A stretch of DNA of 64,000 bases from Paralvinella palmiformis (GCA_025642065.1 JAODUP010000510.1:67501-131500), one strand, 5' to 3'; shown: positions 1-10,910, counted from the first letter of the stretch. Translations and numbers: made by a program. The notes: generated from the letters alone by a model not told the origin.

Positions 1-400
1 AATTTAATTTTGATAGCACAATATATTACTTTATTGTTTGAATATATAGGGCCATATTATTTTTGTTATTATTATTATTATTATTACTGCTATTTGTGGC
101 GTTTTTTCTATCTCACCACCGATGTTGCAGTCCGGTTTCATGATGTTCACCTCACGTTGACTCCCTCGGGAATCCATAATTCTCGCGCCGCTTCATTAGC
201 AACTCTGACGTGTAACATGTGACCAATAAACAGTCTACTAACCGTGCTACCGCCTCCGAGACAGCGGCTCCCTTTATGTACACGTCGTTAAGCGGGACGA
301 CATTATGATCTATTTAGGACGGACAAACTTGATTTGTGCACGACTACATCACCTCCCTCACCGTGATGACATCAAGAGGACGAACCCGACACACGTCGGA
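1..400. other. Intergenic, no gene seen
   Basis: AT-rich at the left edge with a short TTA/ATT run at about 63-92. The rest is unique sequence with moderate CpG content. I see no coding signal; the only open frame here runs through the TTA repeat and is not credible. Confidence 0.6.
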
Positions 401-591
401 GCCGTGATAGCGCAGTTAGTTAGAGCGTAGGACTCGTAGCCGAACGGTCGCGGGTTCGGGGCTCCGTGAGCTGCAATGCCGTCATGTGGCGACTGGTTCA
501 CTCATCCATAAAAAATAATATTGTAAAGCGCCTTAGAGCAGCTTCTAGCTGAATAGGGCGCTATATAAATATCACGTATTATTATTATTAT
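401..591 (+). mobile_element. tRNA-derived SINE with an L2-like 3' tail
   Basis: The head looks like a tRNA promoter. An A-box-like TAGCGCAGTTAGTTAGAGC lies near 408-426 and a B-box-like GGGTTCGGGGCTCC follows about 25 bases later. The tail starts TGTAAAGCGCC (523-532) and has complementary arms AGCGCC (527-532) and GGCGCT (557-562), then CTATATAAAT and an ATT microsatellite. That layout matches the 3' stem-loop of L2-group LINEs, whose reverse transcriptase commonly mobilises such SINEs. I did not find a clear target-site duplication. It is a pseudo-tRNA because no acceptor-stem pairing or anticodon arm could be drawn convincingly. Confidence 0.7.
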
Positions 592-1590
592 GCTTACGGC
601 AGTATATATGCGCCTATTCCGTGACCAGGCAGTATATGTACCATCGTGATATATGCACCGTTGATTGCTCCGTATTATAATATTCTCCCTTAACACGAGA
701 CCGGATCGACACCGTCATCCCGTCAGCTATCCGGCGGATGACTAGCGGCCCAGTTTATTTACCGGTAACAACGCAGGTGGCGCCACCTTGCTCGCCAAGA
801 TGGCGATCTTCTTCTGTAATCCATTATAACTACATTGTCCGTATGGCGTGTATAAAACCTTCACTGACCTATTATATGAGGTCTTCAGTAAAAAGGCGTT
901 CTCTCCGGATTAGTCACGCCTTTTCATCCGCCTCGCGTTTCTTCGGAATCCTATCGACCTCTCAGTGAATGAGAAAGAGAGAGGGGTGGGGGAGAAGCGA
1001 GAGAGAGAAGGGGGTGCGAGAAAGAGAGAGAGACGAACATCCCCAACAGCAATCAGATTCGTATTCATACATACTAGTTTTATAAGTATATACGACCGTC
1101 GTATTAGCGCGGAAGACGTACAACGTTCCAGGGTCAGATGAGGCCAAGCTGTGGTCGGCGATATGCATCGCGCTATCCGAATTAATATCCACTGCTTGTG
1201 GCTGATACTGCCGACTAACAGCATCCGGAAGACAGAAGAGATGAAATTACCGTTAATGGTTATAATTTAACCAGTCGCAATTAGTTCGTCTATCTGTCTG
1301 CCATCTTTACGCTGATGAAGACGAGTGTAGCTGTTATGCCAGAAGCAGACAATCGTGGTAATTTACTTATGGCTAAGATTAGAAAATCGATGTTTTTGGC
1401 CGATCATCGCGTATTTAGATGAAGATTGTGCTAAAAACAATGACGTCCATCGTAGAAACAATGTTTTATATTTACCAGGTTCACTATGATGAGATGTATT
1501 AAGCACTATAGGACGAACGAAGTCGGATCGCGGAAAATAGGTGTATGACTTGAAACAGAGGATGAACAAAGATAGCTAGATTGTTGGCAA

Positions 1591-1592
<2 letters not shown>
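592..1592. other. Intergenic, no gene seen
   Basis: Unique sequence with a purine-rich patch (GAGA/GGGGTGGG) at about 969-1034. The overlapping short open frames on both strands carry no recognisable domain and are not supported as genes. Confidence 0.5.
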
Positions 1593-1640
<48 letters not shown>

Positions 1641-1648
1641 ATATAAAA

Positions 1649-1700
<52 letters not shown>
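1593..1700. repeat. Compound (TA)n-(GA)n microsatellite
   Basis: A (TA)n run covers about 1593-1640, then a short AT-rich bridge and an uninterrupted (GA)n run at about 1652-1700. A TA block joined to a GA block recurs at 23.83-23.91 kb and 26.56-26.65 kb. Confidence 0.95.
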
Positions 1701-1705
<5 letters not shown>

Positions 1706-2696
1706 ATGCCGAAGTAATATCATCTTTCGATACCGTAATCGTTCCTAGACTCAGAGATCTTAGAAGATGAGTGCGGTTAATTTATCTAGTAAACAAGGTA
1801 ATATATCACGACACCTTCATCCAGAAAGACAACACCAATTAATTTACACCCACGATCTAATTTGCCGATGACGTCATTCTGACGGTGAGGTACTCCTGAT
1901 TACAGATATTTTTTTTAATATTCGTCCTCTACCCTAAAATCTTTACTCCTTAAATCGAAGCATAAATTCAAATATAATTTATATCTCCGATTGAAGCCAA
2001 TTTATTTATTATCAAACCAGCCATTTCTAACACAGCAGATATTTGACGATATTCCTATGTAAAGAAATGTTGCTAAGATTTCAAAGCGCAACCAGGAAAT
2101 CATATTATTTAAGTTGTCTGTTTCTGGGTCTAATCAAAGGCTATTATGGAACAAAAAGCTGCACTCAGCGTTTATTTTTATGAAATTTCGGATCCCACCG
2201 CCCCGAACGGCAAGAAATACGATTTACTGCGGTAACATCCAGTGAACGAGCTCTCAAATATAAATAAAACACGGTTGGTTGTGTTTTGACGTTTTTCGTG
2301 TTTAAAAGAGAAAAATGAAAGAGACCTGGTAGTTAATGTTTGTGCCGCAGTTCAATATAGTTTGTTTTCATACCATCTTTTTGTACCCCGTTAACTACCG
2401 TGTAATGAGATGTTTATTATACACATTGAGCTACCTGTATGACTTATAACAGTCTACAAATGTTAACGTCTATTTAGCTCGCGAGAGTTACTCTTAAATA
2501 TTTAATTTACTGATTTATATTTCTCTCGTGGACTGTGACATTTTCTAGAATTCTCTAGATATCCTAAACTAACTATAAATAATATAAATAACAGGTGTTT
2601 GACAGAATTATATAGTTATAAATTAATTGTCAAAGATTAAACGAGTATTTTTGGTTAATTCGTGAAATAATATTTAATTTAATTTAATATGTATAA
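1701..2696. other. AT-rich intergenic DNA
   Basis: Unique AT-rich sequence with an exact TGACGTCA palindrome at 1869-1876. No reading frame or repeat was recognised. Confidence 0.5.
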
Positions 2697-2774
2697 TCAG
2701 GTAATATGTATATTACCTGAAATTTTCAGGTTTGGTGTGTATATTAAGTGGCTGAGGATAAAATGGCCATTTTC
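2697..2774. repeat. Palindrome plus 46-bp segment shared with 63.0 kb
   Basis: Positions 2697-2720 form a palindrome with 10-bp arms TCAGGTAATA and TATTACCTGA around 4 bases. A 46-bp segment at 2729-2774 (beginning GGTTTGGTGTGTATATTAAG) recurs at 63029-63074 with one mismatch in the same orientation. A related inverted pair, TCAGGTAA...TTACCTGA, occurs at 23748-23788. This looks like remnants of a dispersed element, family unknown. Confidence 0.6.
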
Positions 2775-2821
2775 ACACGCACGCACGCACGCACATATAA
2801 AAAAAATTAGTTTAATTATGA

Positions 2822-3255
<434 letters not shown>

Positions 3256-3452
3256 GAATAATAGTAGTAGTAGTAGTAGTAGTAGTAATAGTAGTAGTAG
3301 TAATGGTAGTAGTAGTAGTAATAGTAGTAGTAATAGTAGTAGTAGTAGTAGTAGTAGTAGTAATAGTAGTAGTAATAGTGGTAGTAGAAGTAATAGTAGT
3401 AGTAGTAGTAGTAATAGTAGTAGTAATAGTAGTAGTAGTAGTAATGGTAGTT
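3256..3452. repeat. (AGT)n trinucleotide array
   Basis: Nearly 200 bp of AGT/AAT triplets with interspersed ATG and GTG variants, open in more than one frame as poly-Ser/Asn or poly-Val. The lack of flanking coding sequence argues for a simple repeat and against a homopolymer-rich protein. Confidence 0.95.
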
Positions 3453-3544
3453 AGTTTATGTCTAACTGACTCATTTGGTCTGTAATTTACTGATTCACCA
3501 GGAGGTCTGATTCTAAATAAATTTAGAATTCACAATATTTGTCA

Positions 3545-3705
3545 TATTCCATGGAGAAAATCTTGCCAGTTGCCTGGTTGGGTGAAAAACTCCTCCTACT
3601 ATATAGTGCCACGGCCGGGATTCGAACCTCCGACCTTCCACACATCATGACCACAATCATATGTAGTAGTCTCATGTTTTAGCCGTGAGGCTACAGAGAC
3701 GGTTA
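3545..3705 (-). mobile_element. tRNA-like SINE, family 3
   Basis: On the minus strand a B-box-like GGTTCGAATCCCGG (complement near 3612-3626) follows an A-box-like TAGCCTCACGGCTAAAACAT. The 3' part shares CCAGTTGCCTGGTTGG (3566-3581 on the plus strand), CTCCTCCTACTATA and CGGCCGGGA with a second copy at about 55.5-55.65 kb. Two copies with the same order of blocks support a dispersed SINE family. It differs from the abundant family 1. Confidence 0.6.
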
Positions 3706-3786
3706 GTGTAAATACATCACACAGAAATATCGTATCAGAATTGTTAGAAAGATCAAATATATTGTTGTTATTTCATAGCCAGTAAG

Positions 3787-3816
3787 ATGATTGGTGTTTT
3801 ACGGCCACTTTTGTGC
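3787..3816 (-). mobile_element. SINE family 1, 3' tail part (split copy)
   Basis: The sequence matches the 3' end of family 1 in reverse orientation (short GATG remnant, TGTTTTACGGCCAC, TTTTGTGC). It is preceded directly by TCATAGCCAGTAAG (3773-3786). The same 14 bases occur at 5035-5048, just beyond the SINE body at 4867-5034. The pair is best read as the target-site duplication of one insertion that was later split. Confidence 0.75.
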
Positions 3817-4866
3817 GGTTGTAGGACAAATGTCTACTGGACAAATGGTCACCAATATTTTTTTTTAAATAATAAAAGAAAAAAGAAATAAACGGGAAAA
3901 TGAAACGAACTTTTTCCCCACCCTTCTGGGTTTTTATAAACCCCCATCACAGCAAAAATTGGTATAAATATATATTGTGTCAGCTTCAGAAATGTAATCT
4001 CAATAGAGAGATTCAGAAATTATATTATCAGAATGACATTAGGACAGTATTGGCATCTTTTGTCTATTTTAGTGGATCGTGATTGCAATGAACGAAGCCC
4101 TGAATATTATATGATTGCAATCATGGATGCAATTTATATAAGACCATATAAAACATCGCAGTTGGTGATACACGCATAGAGAAACCTAAATATTACATGG
4201 CTTCAATAAAGGAATCAATCAATCAATTAACTTTGATCTTCTTGTTCAAGTTCATTGTATTTGATTTGCATGATTTCTAAAGGCTTCAGTTAAATTAGAT
4301 AGAAAGAATTTTAATTTAAAATGTATTACTTTAATTAATAATCCGTCGACAAAAATATCAGTGGTAGTATTGGGAATATAATATTTGGAAATGTTGACAT
4401 TATAGTTTAATATTTTGAAGCCAAAAAATTACATATTACAAAAATGGAAATCTAAACAAATAAAAAAGGTGAATCGTTTAAGATTAATATTTTTATTCTT
4501 GGTGGGCATTTGTCCAATCTCTCGATTTTGTCCAGTGAGCATTTGTCCGGTGGGCATTTGTCCAATCTCTCGATTTTGTCCAGTGAGCATTTGTCCGGTG
4601 GGCATTTGTCCAATCTCTCGATTTTGTCCAGTGAGCATTTGTCCGGTGGGCATTTGTCCAATCTCTCGATTTTGTCCAGTGAGCATTTGTCCGGTGGGCA
4701 TTTGTCCAATCTCTCGATTTTGTCCAGTGAGCATTTGTCCAGTGAGCATTTGTCCGGTGGGCATTTGTCCAATCTCTCGATTTTGTCCAGTGAGCATTTG
4801 TCCGGTGGGCATTTGTCCAATCTCTCGATTTTGCCCAGTGAGCATTTGTCCGGTGGGTATTTGTCC
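3817..4866. mobile_element. 1,050-bp element inserted inside the SINE
   Basis: The insert is bracketed by GTGC (3813-3816 and 4867-4870), a possible 4-bp target duplication. It has inverted GGACAAATG-type ends. The left end has GGACAAATGTCTACT then GGACAAATGGTCACCAA; the right end, read in reverse, has GGACAAATACCCACC and, at the array's inner edge, GGACAAATGCCCACCAA. The interior (about 3862-4500) is AT-rich without a credible protein. These are hallmarks of a non-autonomous DNA transposon with repeated subterminal motifs, but I cannot name a superfamily. Confidence 0.6.
4501..4866. repeat. 48-bp minisatellite
   Basis: A 48-bp unit repeats about 7.6 times. It consists of three TTTGTCC-ending pieces of 15, 18 and 15 bp: GGTGGGCATTTGTCC, AATCTCTCGATTTTGTCC and AGTGAGCATTTGTCC. 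One 15-bp piece is duplicated near 4739-4768. Since 48 is divisible by three, several frames on both strands stay open throughout, giving long but meaningless periodic peptides. The array forms the right end of the insert, and its motif is the inverse of the insert's left end. Confidence 0.95.
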
Positions 4867-5034
4867 GTGCACCCTTTTGTGTACGTGTCAGGGTAAGTGG
4901 GCTGAGCGACCTCCAAAGGTAATAAAGCGAAGTCAAAAATGATACAATCTTCAGATATGTTCAAGCCGAGATTCAAACGCGGGTGGTAGTGATCTATGAT
5001 CCAACACGCTATCGCTAGACCACGGAGGCGCCCC
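4867..5034 (-). mobile_element. SINE family 1, 5' body (split copy)
   Basis: On the minus strand it carries the tRNA-like head (CTCCGTGGTCTAGCGATAGCG), a diverged B box and the central motif near CTGAAG, then GACTTCGCTT and CTTTGGAGGTCGCTCAGCCC. Its 3' tail is missing here and found at 3787-3816. The right flank repeats TCATAGCCAGTAAG at 5035-5048. An extra CCTTTTGTGTAC at the junction may be a local duplication. Confidence 0.8.
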
Positions 5035-5048
5035 TCATAGCCAGTAAG

Positions 5049-5184
5049 GCACGTGTGTTTATGTGGTGTGTGTTTAGATTTAGTTGAAATGAGTACAATA
5101 TATATTGGTCAATTAATTTATTGTTATCTCCCTGGCTTGATGATGGTGCCTGTATATGTGTGTGTGTGTGTGTGTGTACACAGC

Positions 5185-5238
<54 letters not shown>

Positions 5239-6090
5239 TGTATATGGTGTTAAATATGGTGTTAGATATGTAAATAGCTAGGCAAACTCGGACCTTAAAA
5301 GAGTATACAAAAAAAGGTTGCATCAAGACTAGCAAAATAGCAATTTTCCTATTATCGCTCACCTGTCCTTATCCTTTGGAGAACTAAAAAGGAAAGAAAA
5401 GGCACGTCTCTGTTCGTTCCATGTCCGTCTGCGTTCAACTGCCGATTAATGGATGAACACCATCTTCCTCACCACAAGGGGGCGCGTCGGCAGTTTTCAA
5501 GGATAATGAGCCGGACACACAGAAAGTGTTAATTCTTGTCACATGTGATACATCCCTTTGTACAAAAACTAGGACAAAACCTAACCGAAACAAATCTCAC
5601 CAATTACTACACGTCTAGGATGAAACATGCCATTGTGAACACGTAAAGATTACTTCAACTATTTCGTAGGCTACATTGAGTTCCGTATTTCATAAAGCAT
5701 AACATCCTTGAGTGAAAGTTTCATCTTTTATGATGTGCTATTGATCTATTCGGTGTTGGAGAATGCAAAAAGAAATAATTTTAATACGAGTAATTTGAGA
5801 TAATTTAGGTTCTTTTATAATATTGACGATGGAAAATTTCTACCATTTAAAAGCTTACAAACTCTGTTATATCCGATTACTCCGCTGGGATTACGTAATA
5901 TATATCTAGCCGAAGTGCACATTAAGTGCAAAATCAAGACAGTTTAGTGTCAAGTTACTCGCCAGGGGGATGCTCTTCTCGTCCTCACAATCAGAAGAAT
6001 ATATAATTATAATATCCCCTCGAGAAAACAAACCAAAAACAATTATCTATTGCCTACCGAAGGGACGAGATATCATAAATAATTTGTATT
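5049..6090. other. Intergenic with (TG)n and (TA)n
   Basis: Contains (TG)n at about 5156-5177 and (TA)n at about 5186-5235. The remainder is unique AT-rich DNA with no supported gene. Confidence 0.6.
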
Positions 6091-6728
6091 ACAAACACGC
6101 CGACGATAATTGATAGATGTTGTGTTACTTGTAAAACAGCCACAATCAGTCCATAGACCAGAAACACAACATTTTATAAACACGCCGCCGACAATTGGTA
6201 GATGTTGTGTTACTAGTAAAACACCCATAATCAGTCCATAGATCAGAAACACAACATTTTATAAACACGCCGCCGACAATTGGTAGATGTTGTGTTACTA
6301 GTAAAACACCCATAATCAGTCCATAGATCAGAAACACAACATTTTATAAACACGGCGCCGACAATTGGTAGATGTTGTGTTACTTGTAAAACACCCATAA
6401 TCAGTCCATAGATCAGAAACACAATATTTTATAAACACGGCGCCGACAATTGGTAGATGTTGTGTTACTTGTAAAACACCCATAATCAGTCCATGGATAA
6501 GAAACACAATATTTTATAAACACGCCGCTGACAATTGGTAGATGTTGTGTTACTTGTAAAACACCCATAATCAGTCCATAGATCAGAAACATAATATTTT
6601 ATAAACACGGCGCCGACAATTGGTAGATGTTGTGTTACTTGTAAAACACCCATAATCAGTCCATAGACCAGAAACACAACATTTTATAAACACGGCGCCG
6701 ACAATTGGTAGATGTTGTGTTACTTACA
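6091..6728. repeat. 85-bp minisatellite, about 7.5 copies
   Basis: Successive copies of AATCAGTCCATAG are exactly 85 bp apart (TCAG at 6146, 6231, 6316). Each unit contains ACAATTGGTAGATGTTGTG, TTACTTGTAAAACACCCATA and a GCCGCCG/GGCGCCG variant. The first unit is the most diverged and the inner ones are nearly identical, consistent with expansion or homogenisation. The right edge passes directly into a flank found again at 56.7 kb, so the array looks like part of a mobile element. Confidence 0.95.
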
Positions 6729-6935
6729 GAATTATGACCAAACGACTACTACCTAAATAGAAAACAAATTGTATATATTAGTACATATATAACGCAGCTA
6801 TAACTGGAAATACAGCATATATATTAGTACATATAATATCTATTATGATAATAATTCTAATACCTCCGACAATAACAGAAATAATAGTATTTTCACTCAG
6901 CCCAAATAACACGACTTTGCCAGCAATATTTATAC
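6729..6935 (-). mobile_element. Flank 'E' of the 85-bp array (repeat)
   Basis: The reverse complement of this segment matches about 56655-56855 over roughly 200 bp at high identity. Shared blocks include TTGTTTTCTATTTAGGTAGT, GTTATAGCTGCGTTATATA, ATTGTCGGAGGTATTAGAAT and GGGCTGAGTGAAAATACT. A shorter piece recurs at 53972-54036. A conserved flank joined to a tandem core resembles the architecture described for Helentron/pearl-type elements of molluscs; that assignment is inference. Confidence 0.7.
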
Positions 6936-8330
6936 CATTTGTTTTGTGAGTGAGTGAGTGAGTGAATGAGTAACTGAGTGAGTGACTGTGTGTCCGTGTC
7001 AGTGTGTGCGTGTGTATGTGTGATTACGTGCCTGGCTAGTAAGGACTAGGGTTTGATTTCTTCTTTGATCCTTTGTTCAGTTATATTCTATAATAAAAGA
7101 GGCCTTTGATTAACTGTTGACACTCAACCATCGGAAGATAAAAGAGTAGAAGTAATCTGTATTACATAACGTGCTCCTCGGAAGATCAATACATGGTCTA
7201 ATATCGCTCTATAGACTCGTCTCACTTAAGGTTACTATAGGAAGTTCCTGGTTGTATTTATGGGCAGCCCATGAGTACAACAACTTGGAGTGTGAGATGT
7301 TGTTTAAAGGCAATGGTGCTCGCAATGGTCGACACAAAACACCCACAACTGAAAATCCACAGACAGAGTGAGTGAGTCGGTGCGAGAGAGAAAATGTGTA
7401 TGTGTGTGAGTGTGTATGTGTGTTTTTGTGTGTGTTAAAGTACATATCCACATAATGGCACGGCAAATGTTACTAAAACTGCGACCTATAATCCAATATA
7501 CAACATTGTCATTCCGTTTAGGCTACTCATCAGGGTCCAGTACACGTACAACGAAAGCCTCTTTTACTTACTGTGTACAAATTCTTCACCGTACCCTAAA
7601 TATCACATTTCTGTCGCACGCTCTCTGTTTTGTATATTTTATTCAGTGAATGATCAAACAACAACTACGAGATATTTGGTACATCGAAAGCCCCTCACCG
7701 AACCTCAGTTTACGAGATCTACCTATTATATCGAAATAATATTTTGTCGGTTTAACTTAAGCTGTATTCGATTCTATACTAATCAAATAACCGATTAGTC
7801 GGAAAGCCTTCACTGTTATTATTCCCGTTAAAGGAACGCACTTCATCAATAACCAAAGGTGAAAGACGGAGTATTCGTGGCGTTCAATAGCCACATGACG
7901 CGTATTGGTCTTTACCATCGACAACGTCAATGGTGGTTGCCAACCATTAAGTGTACTCTTTTTCTGGTTTCGTTTTTTTTCCGACGTAAGCCGATATATC
8001 CAAGAGAGCCTTCATTATTTGCACGCGATAACGCCTCTTTTGATCTCTAGACGGCTAATGCTATAAATCAGAGACTTTCTTCGCCAAAGAACTGAACGTA
8101 TAAATGTCGACGCCGTAGATTAATGGCGGCCAAGATTTGTATTCAATACGTAAGCGTTCTTTATTATTCGTAATTTCCGATGACGTATGTTGACTGATGG
8201 ATACTACCAGTCGTCAAATGGGTTGCCCCCCTCTCTCTCTAACATACACACACAGGTGTGCGGGTGAGTGTATTCTGTTGGGTTATGTCACTGTGAATGT
8301 AACAATTTGAGATTTTATTATTAGACATAT
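6936..8330. other. Intergenic with GAGT/GT repeats
   Basis: GAGT and GT imperfect repeats lie at about 6948-7022 and 7385-7437. The rest is unique, including AATGGCGGC (YY1-like) at 8122-8130. No coding region is supported. Confidence 0.5.

Positions 8331-8380
<50 letters not shown>
8331..8380. repeat. (TA)n microsatellite
   Basis: An uninterrupted (TA)n tract of roughly 45 bp in AT-rich unique DNA. Confidence 0.9.
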
Positions 8381-8384
<4 letters not shown>

Positions 8385-8744
8385 ATTTATAAAATATTAA
8401 TATCGCTTTATCTTTAAGAAAATGTATTTCTTAAAAATATTTTACTCAATCAGTTTTCTTTGTCTACATACACTTTAAAAAAAATGTATTCACATTTTTA
8501 GTGACCTATTTTCCTGGGACGATTTAAACTAAGTCCTATCTGACCGCGATATGTTACTATAAAACCGGAAATAATTCAATTTTATTGTCAAATCTCTACA
8601 TATCCATAAGGGACTAATGAGATATTACACATATCTGTAACAAGATATCGCACCCATTTTAAGTTTCTGATGAATGGTCGAGGTGTTATATTCAAGATTT
8701 TTGCCAGTGCTTTTTCACCGTTGCTAGACCCCTGCTCATACACA

Positions 8745-8771
8745 GACACACACACGCGTGCACACCCACGC

Positions 8772-8818
<47 letters not shown>
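8745..8818. repeat. (CA)n microsatellite
   Basis: CA dinucleotides with CG interruptions at the left end (CACACGCGTGCACACCCACG) then pure (CA)n. His/Thr-rich or Val/Cys-rich open frames over it are artefacts. Confidence 0.9.
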
Positions 8819-9149
8819 GTCTACCAGATACATTATCATCATTAACCCGGTTTGAGATGCTCCACGTAAACAGATCCTGCCATTACAGCTGCTGTAACTT
8901 GGTCAATCATTATTCACTGTCACAGTTTAACTATAAGCTTCCCGCAAACTAGTTTTTCTCCCGTTGGATATATTGGCCGCTCTACTGTCAGCTCCTTCAT
9001 CCATCTACTGCGCTACGGTCGGAGATGGACGAGAATCACCTTCCCCATCCCGGCTACAAAACACCCACATTATAGCGTGGCGCCATCTAGTGGCTGATAT
9101 TTACACTCGTATACGATCACAATCTCAATGGATATAATCTTATAGTGAG

Positions 9150-9668
9150 TGACGTCATTTGAGAGCGAATTGTTCAAACAAAATGTTGATTAGATATAGT
9201 TAATATTATTGGGACAGTTTAGCCTCACATAATATTACTTAAATATGTAATGCTCATAACGGTAAACAAAAAGTTCACTATAATAATCACGAACTATACC
9301 CGATATTATAGATATAAGGAAATAATCCAAATTACTGGAGGGCCGCCATTACGGCTGCACCGGATGGCAGATTCGAAGGCGGGAAGGAGAAATCAAATGC
9401 TCTGACGTCACATGGGCTTTATTCGATGATTCCACTTTCTTCGAAATAATCGAAATCATCTTCATCTTATAATGGTTCTTCTGGATCAAACTGATTTGGC
9501 TGAATGTAAATTTAGCGAGATTATTACGTTCTGTCCTGGAATTATTCTTGTCTAACACTTGTTTATATGATTTTAAATAGGTTAGACAGATCTCCAGTCA
9601 AATTACTTATTTCAACTGACGTCAGCATTCAGGAGCTTCCGGTCTGTGTCTAGGTTAAAAATGGCGGC
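9150..9668. promoter_or_regulatory. Candidate regulatory cluster (3 CRE, 2 YY1 motifs)
   Basis: Three exact TGACGTCA palindromes (9150-9157, 9403-9410, 9617-9624) lie within 475 bp. They accompany GGCCGCCATTA at 9341-9351 and AAAAATGGCGGC at 9657-9668, which resemble the YY1 site. CRE and YY1 motifs are typical of animal core promoters. No gene start is visible on either side, so function is inference from motifs alone. Confidence 0.35.
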
Positions 9669-9828
9669 GCACAGTCGATAAATCGACACTTGGATTATTA
9701 ACAGTTTGACATCATTTATGATATTTGTAAACATAGCTGTATTAGTCGTGACAATTTAAAATGAAGGTGAAGTGTTCATTAATTTAAGCTACAAGAGAGA
9801 ATAGTCACTAAGGAAGTTAAATGAACGT

Positions 9829-9850
9829 GTGTGTGCGTGTGTGTGCTTGC

Positions 9851-9902
<52 letters not shown>
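9829..9902. repeat. (GT)n-(TA)n microsatellite
   Basis: A short GTGTGTGC run followed by (TA)n up to the 5' edge of a SINE-like element. Confidence 0.9.
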
Positions 9903-9904
<2 letters not shown>

Positions 9905-9911
9905 TTTTAAT

Positions 9912-10212
9912 AAAGGACGTTTCGATATCATAGTGGATAGAGAATGGCGTTGTAAACCGCCAACTTGCAGTTCGAATCCCTGTGTTAGCTGTATTTGTGG
10001 GATGTTTCATTCCGTCATGCGCACCAGATGTGACAAATCCTTCTGTGTACATGCCAGACGCCTCCATGCTGTAACCAATAGCGCTATTGGCCACAGATGT
10101 GAACAACACGAGTTCAAATCTCGGTGTGGTGATGTCTGAAGGATGTCTGAAGGATGTATGCTCGCTCGGGCTATTTAGCCTACTTTGTGCACAAAAGTGG
10201 CCATAAAACATC
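9912..10212 (+). mobile_element. Chimeric SINE: family 2 head, family 1 tail
   Basis: The left half has its own tRNA-like promoter (A-box-like TAGTGGATAGAGAATGGCG; B-box-like GCAGTTCGAATCCC) and a TGTGGGATGTTTCAT body resembling copies at 62.2 and 52.7 kb. The right half starts with a second B box (GAGTTCAAATCTCGG) and continues into the family 1 tail CACAAAAGTGGCCATAAAAC. An internal GTCTGAAGGAT duplication sits between them. This could be a dimer or one SINE landing in another. Confidence 0.6.
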
Positions 10213-10910
10213 CAAATATAGTTCAGCACATGACACATTCTCTATATTCTGTACATCCCATGTTCTCCGTTTCAACTCGTGTAGGTGACAATATTTCCTC
10301 CAAGTGCCCAATCAACGTCCAACCGAACATTAGGTTTCACCTGGTTTCAGCGGCCATCTGAATGTCCTAGAATTTCATTCATAAAAAGCGTGATGGCGTG
10401 TGATGGCTGAATATCTGTATGTTAATTGAAGACCGATGTTCGGTTTTGGGGTTCCGTATAGATAAGGAACAGCCGACATTCACTGGCGGGATGTATTAAT
10501 ACTCGGTGACCTATTCACTGTTCTCTACCGATAAGGCGCAGCATAGTTTTGCCGAACCGAGAACAAATAATCCCCCGAACAAAGCCCTAAAATATCGTGG
10601 AAATTAAGCGGTCGATGACTACTAATGATCAAGTTTCATAGTTCGGTTGATAAAACGATTGATACTCGGTTGGGGACCATTTGGTCGACTCTTAGTTATC
10701 GATAATTTACCATCTCCGGCAAAAAGTTGACCGTGCTAGTGAAGCCGGTGTTCCTCGGCCATAAAGGTACTTTGATGAGATATGACTGATCGGTCTATGG
10801 ATTATTTTATCGGCGGATGTATACAGAATTATAGTCCGTAGAGAGTTGTGTTGTTAAAAGAAGTAGCCGAGAACAAAAATGGCATAATGATTAAACATTC
10901 AAAAAGATAT

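Noticed and set aside
401..470. Genuine tRNA gene
   Set aside because: Box A and B motifs are present, but cloverleaf pairing is not convincing and the sequence continues into a LINE-like tail; it is a SINE head. The same reasoning applies to the other tRNA-like heads.
4415..4976. Long periodic frames on both strands over the 48-bp minisatellite
   Set aside because: A 48-bp unit is a multiple of three, so frames stay open automatically; the peptides are pure repeats.
6091..6728. CRISPR-like regular spacing
   Set aside because: The whole 85-bp unit repeats, with no variable spacers between short repeats, and the genome is eukaryotic. It is a minisatellite.
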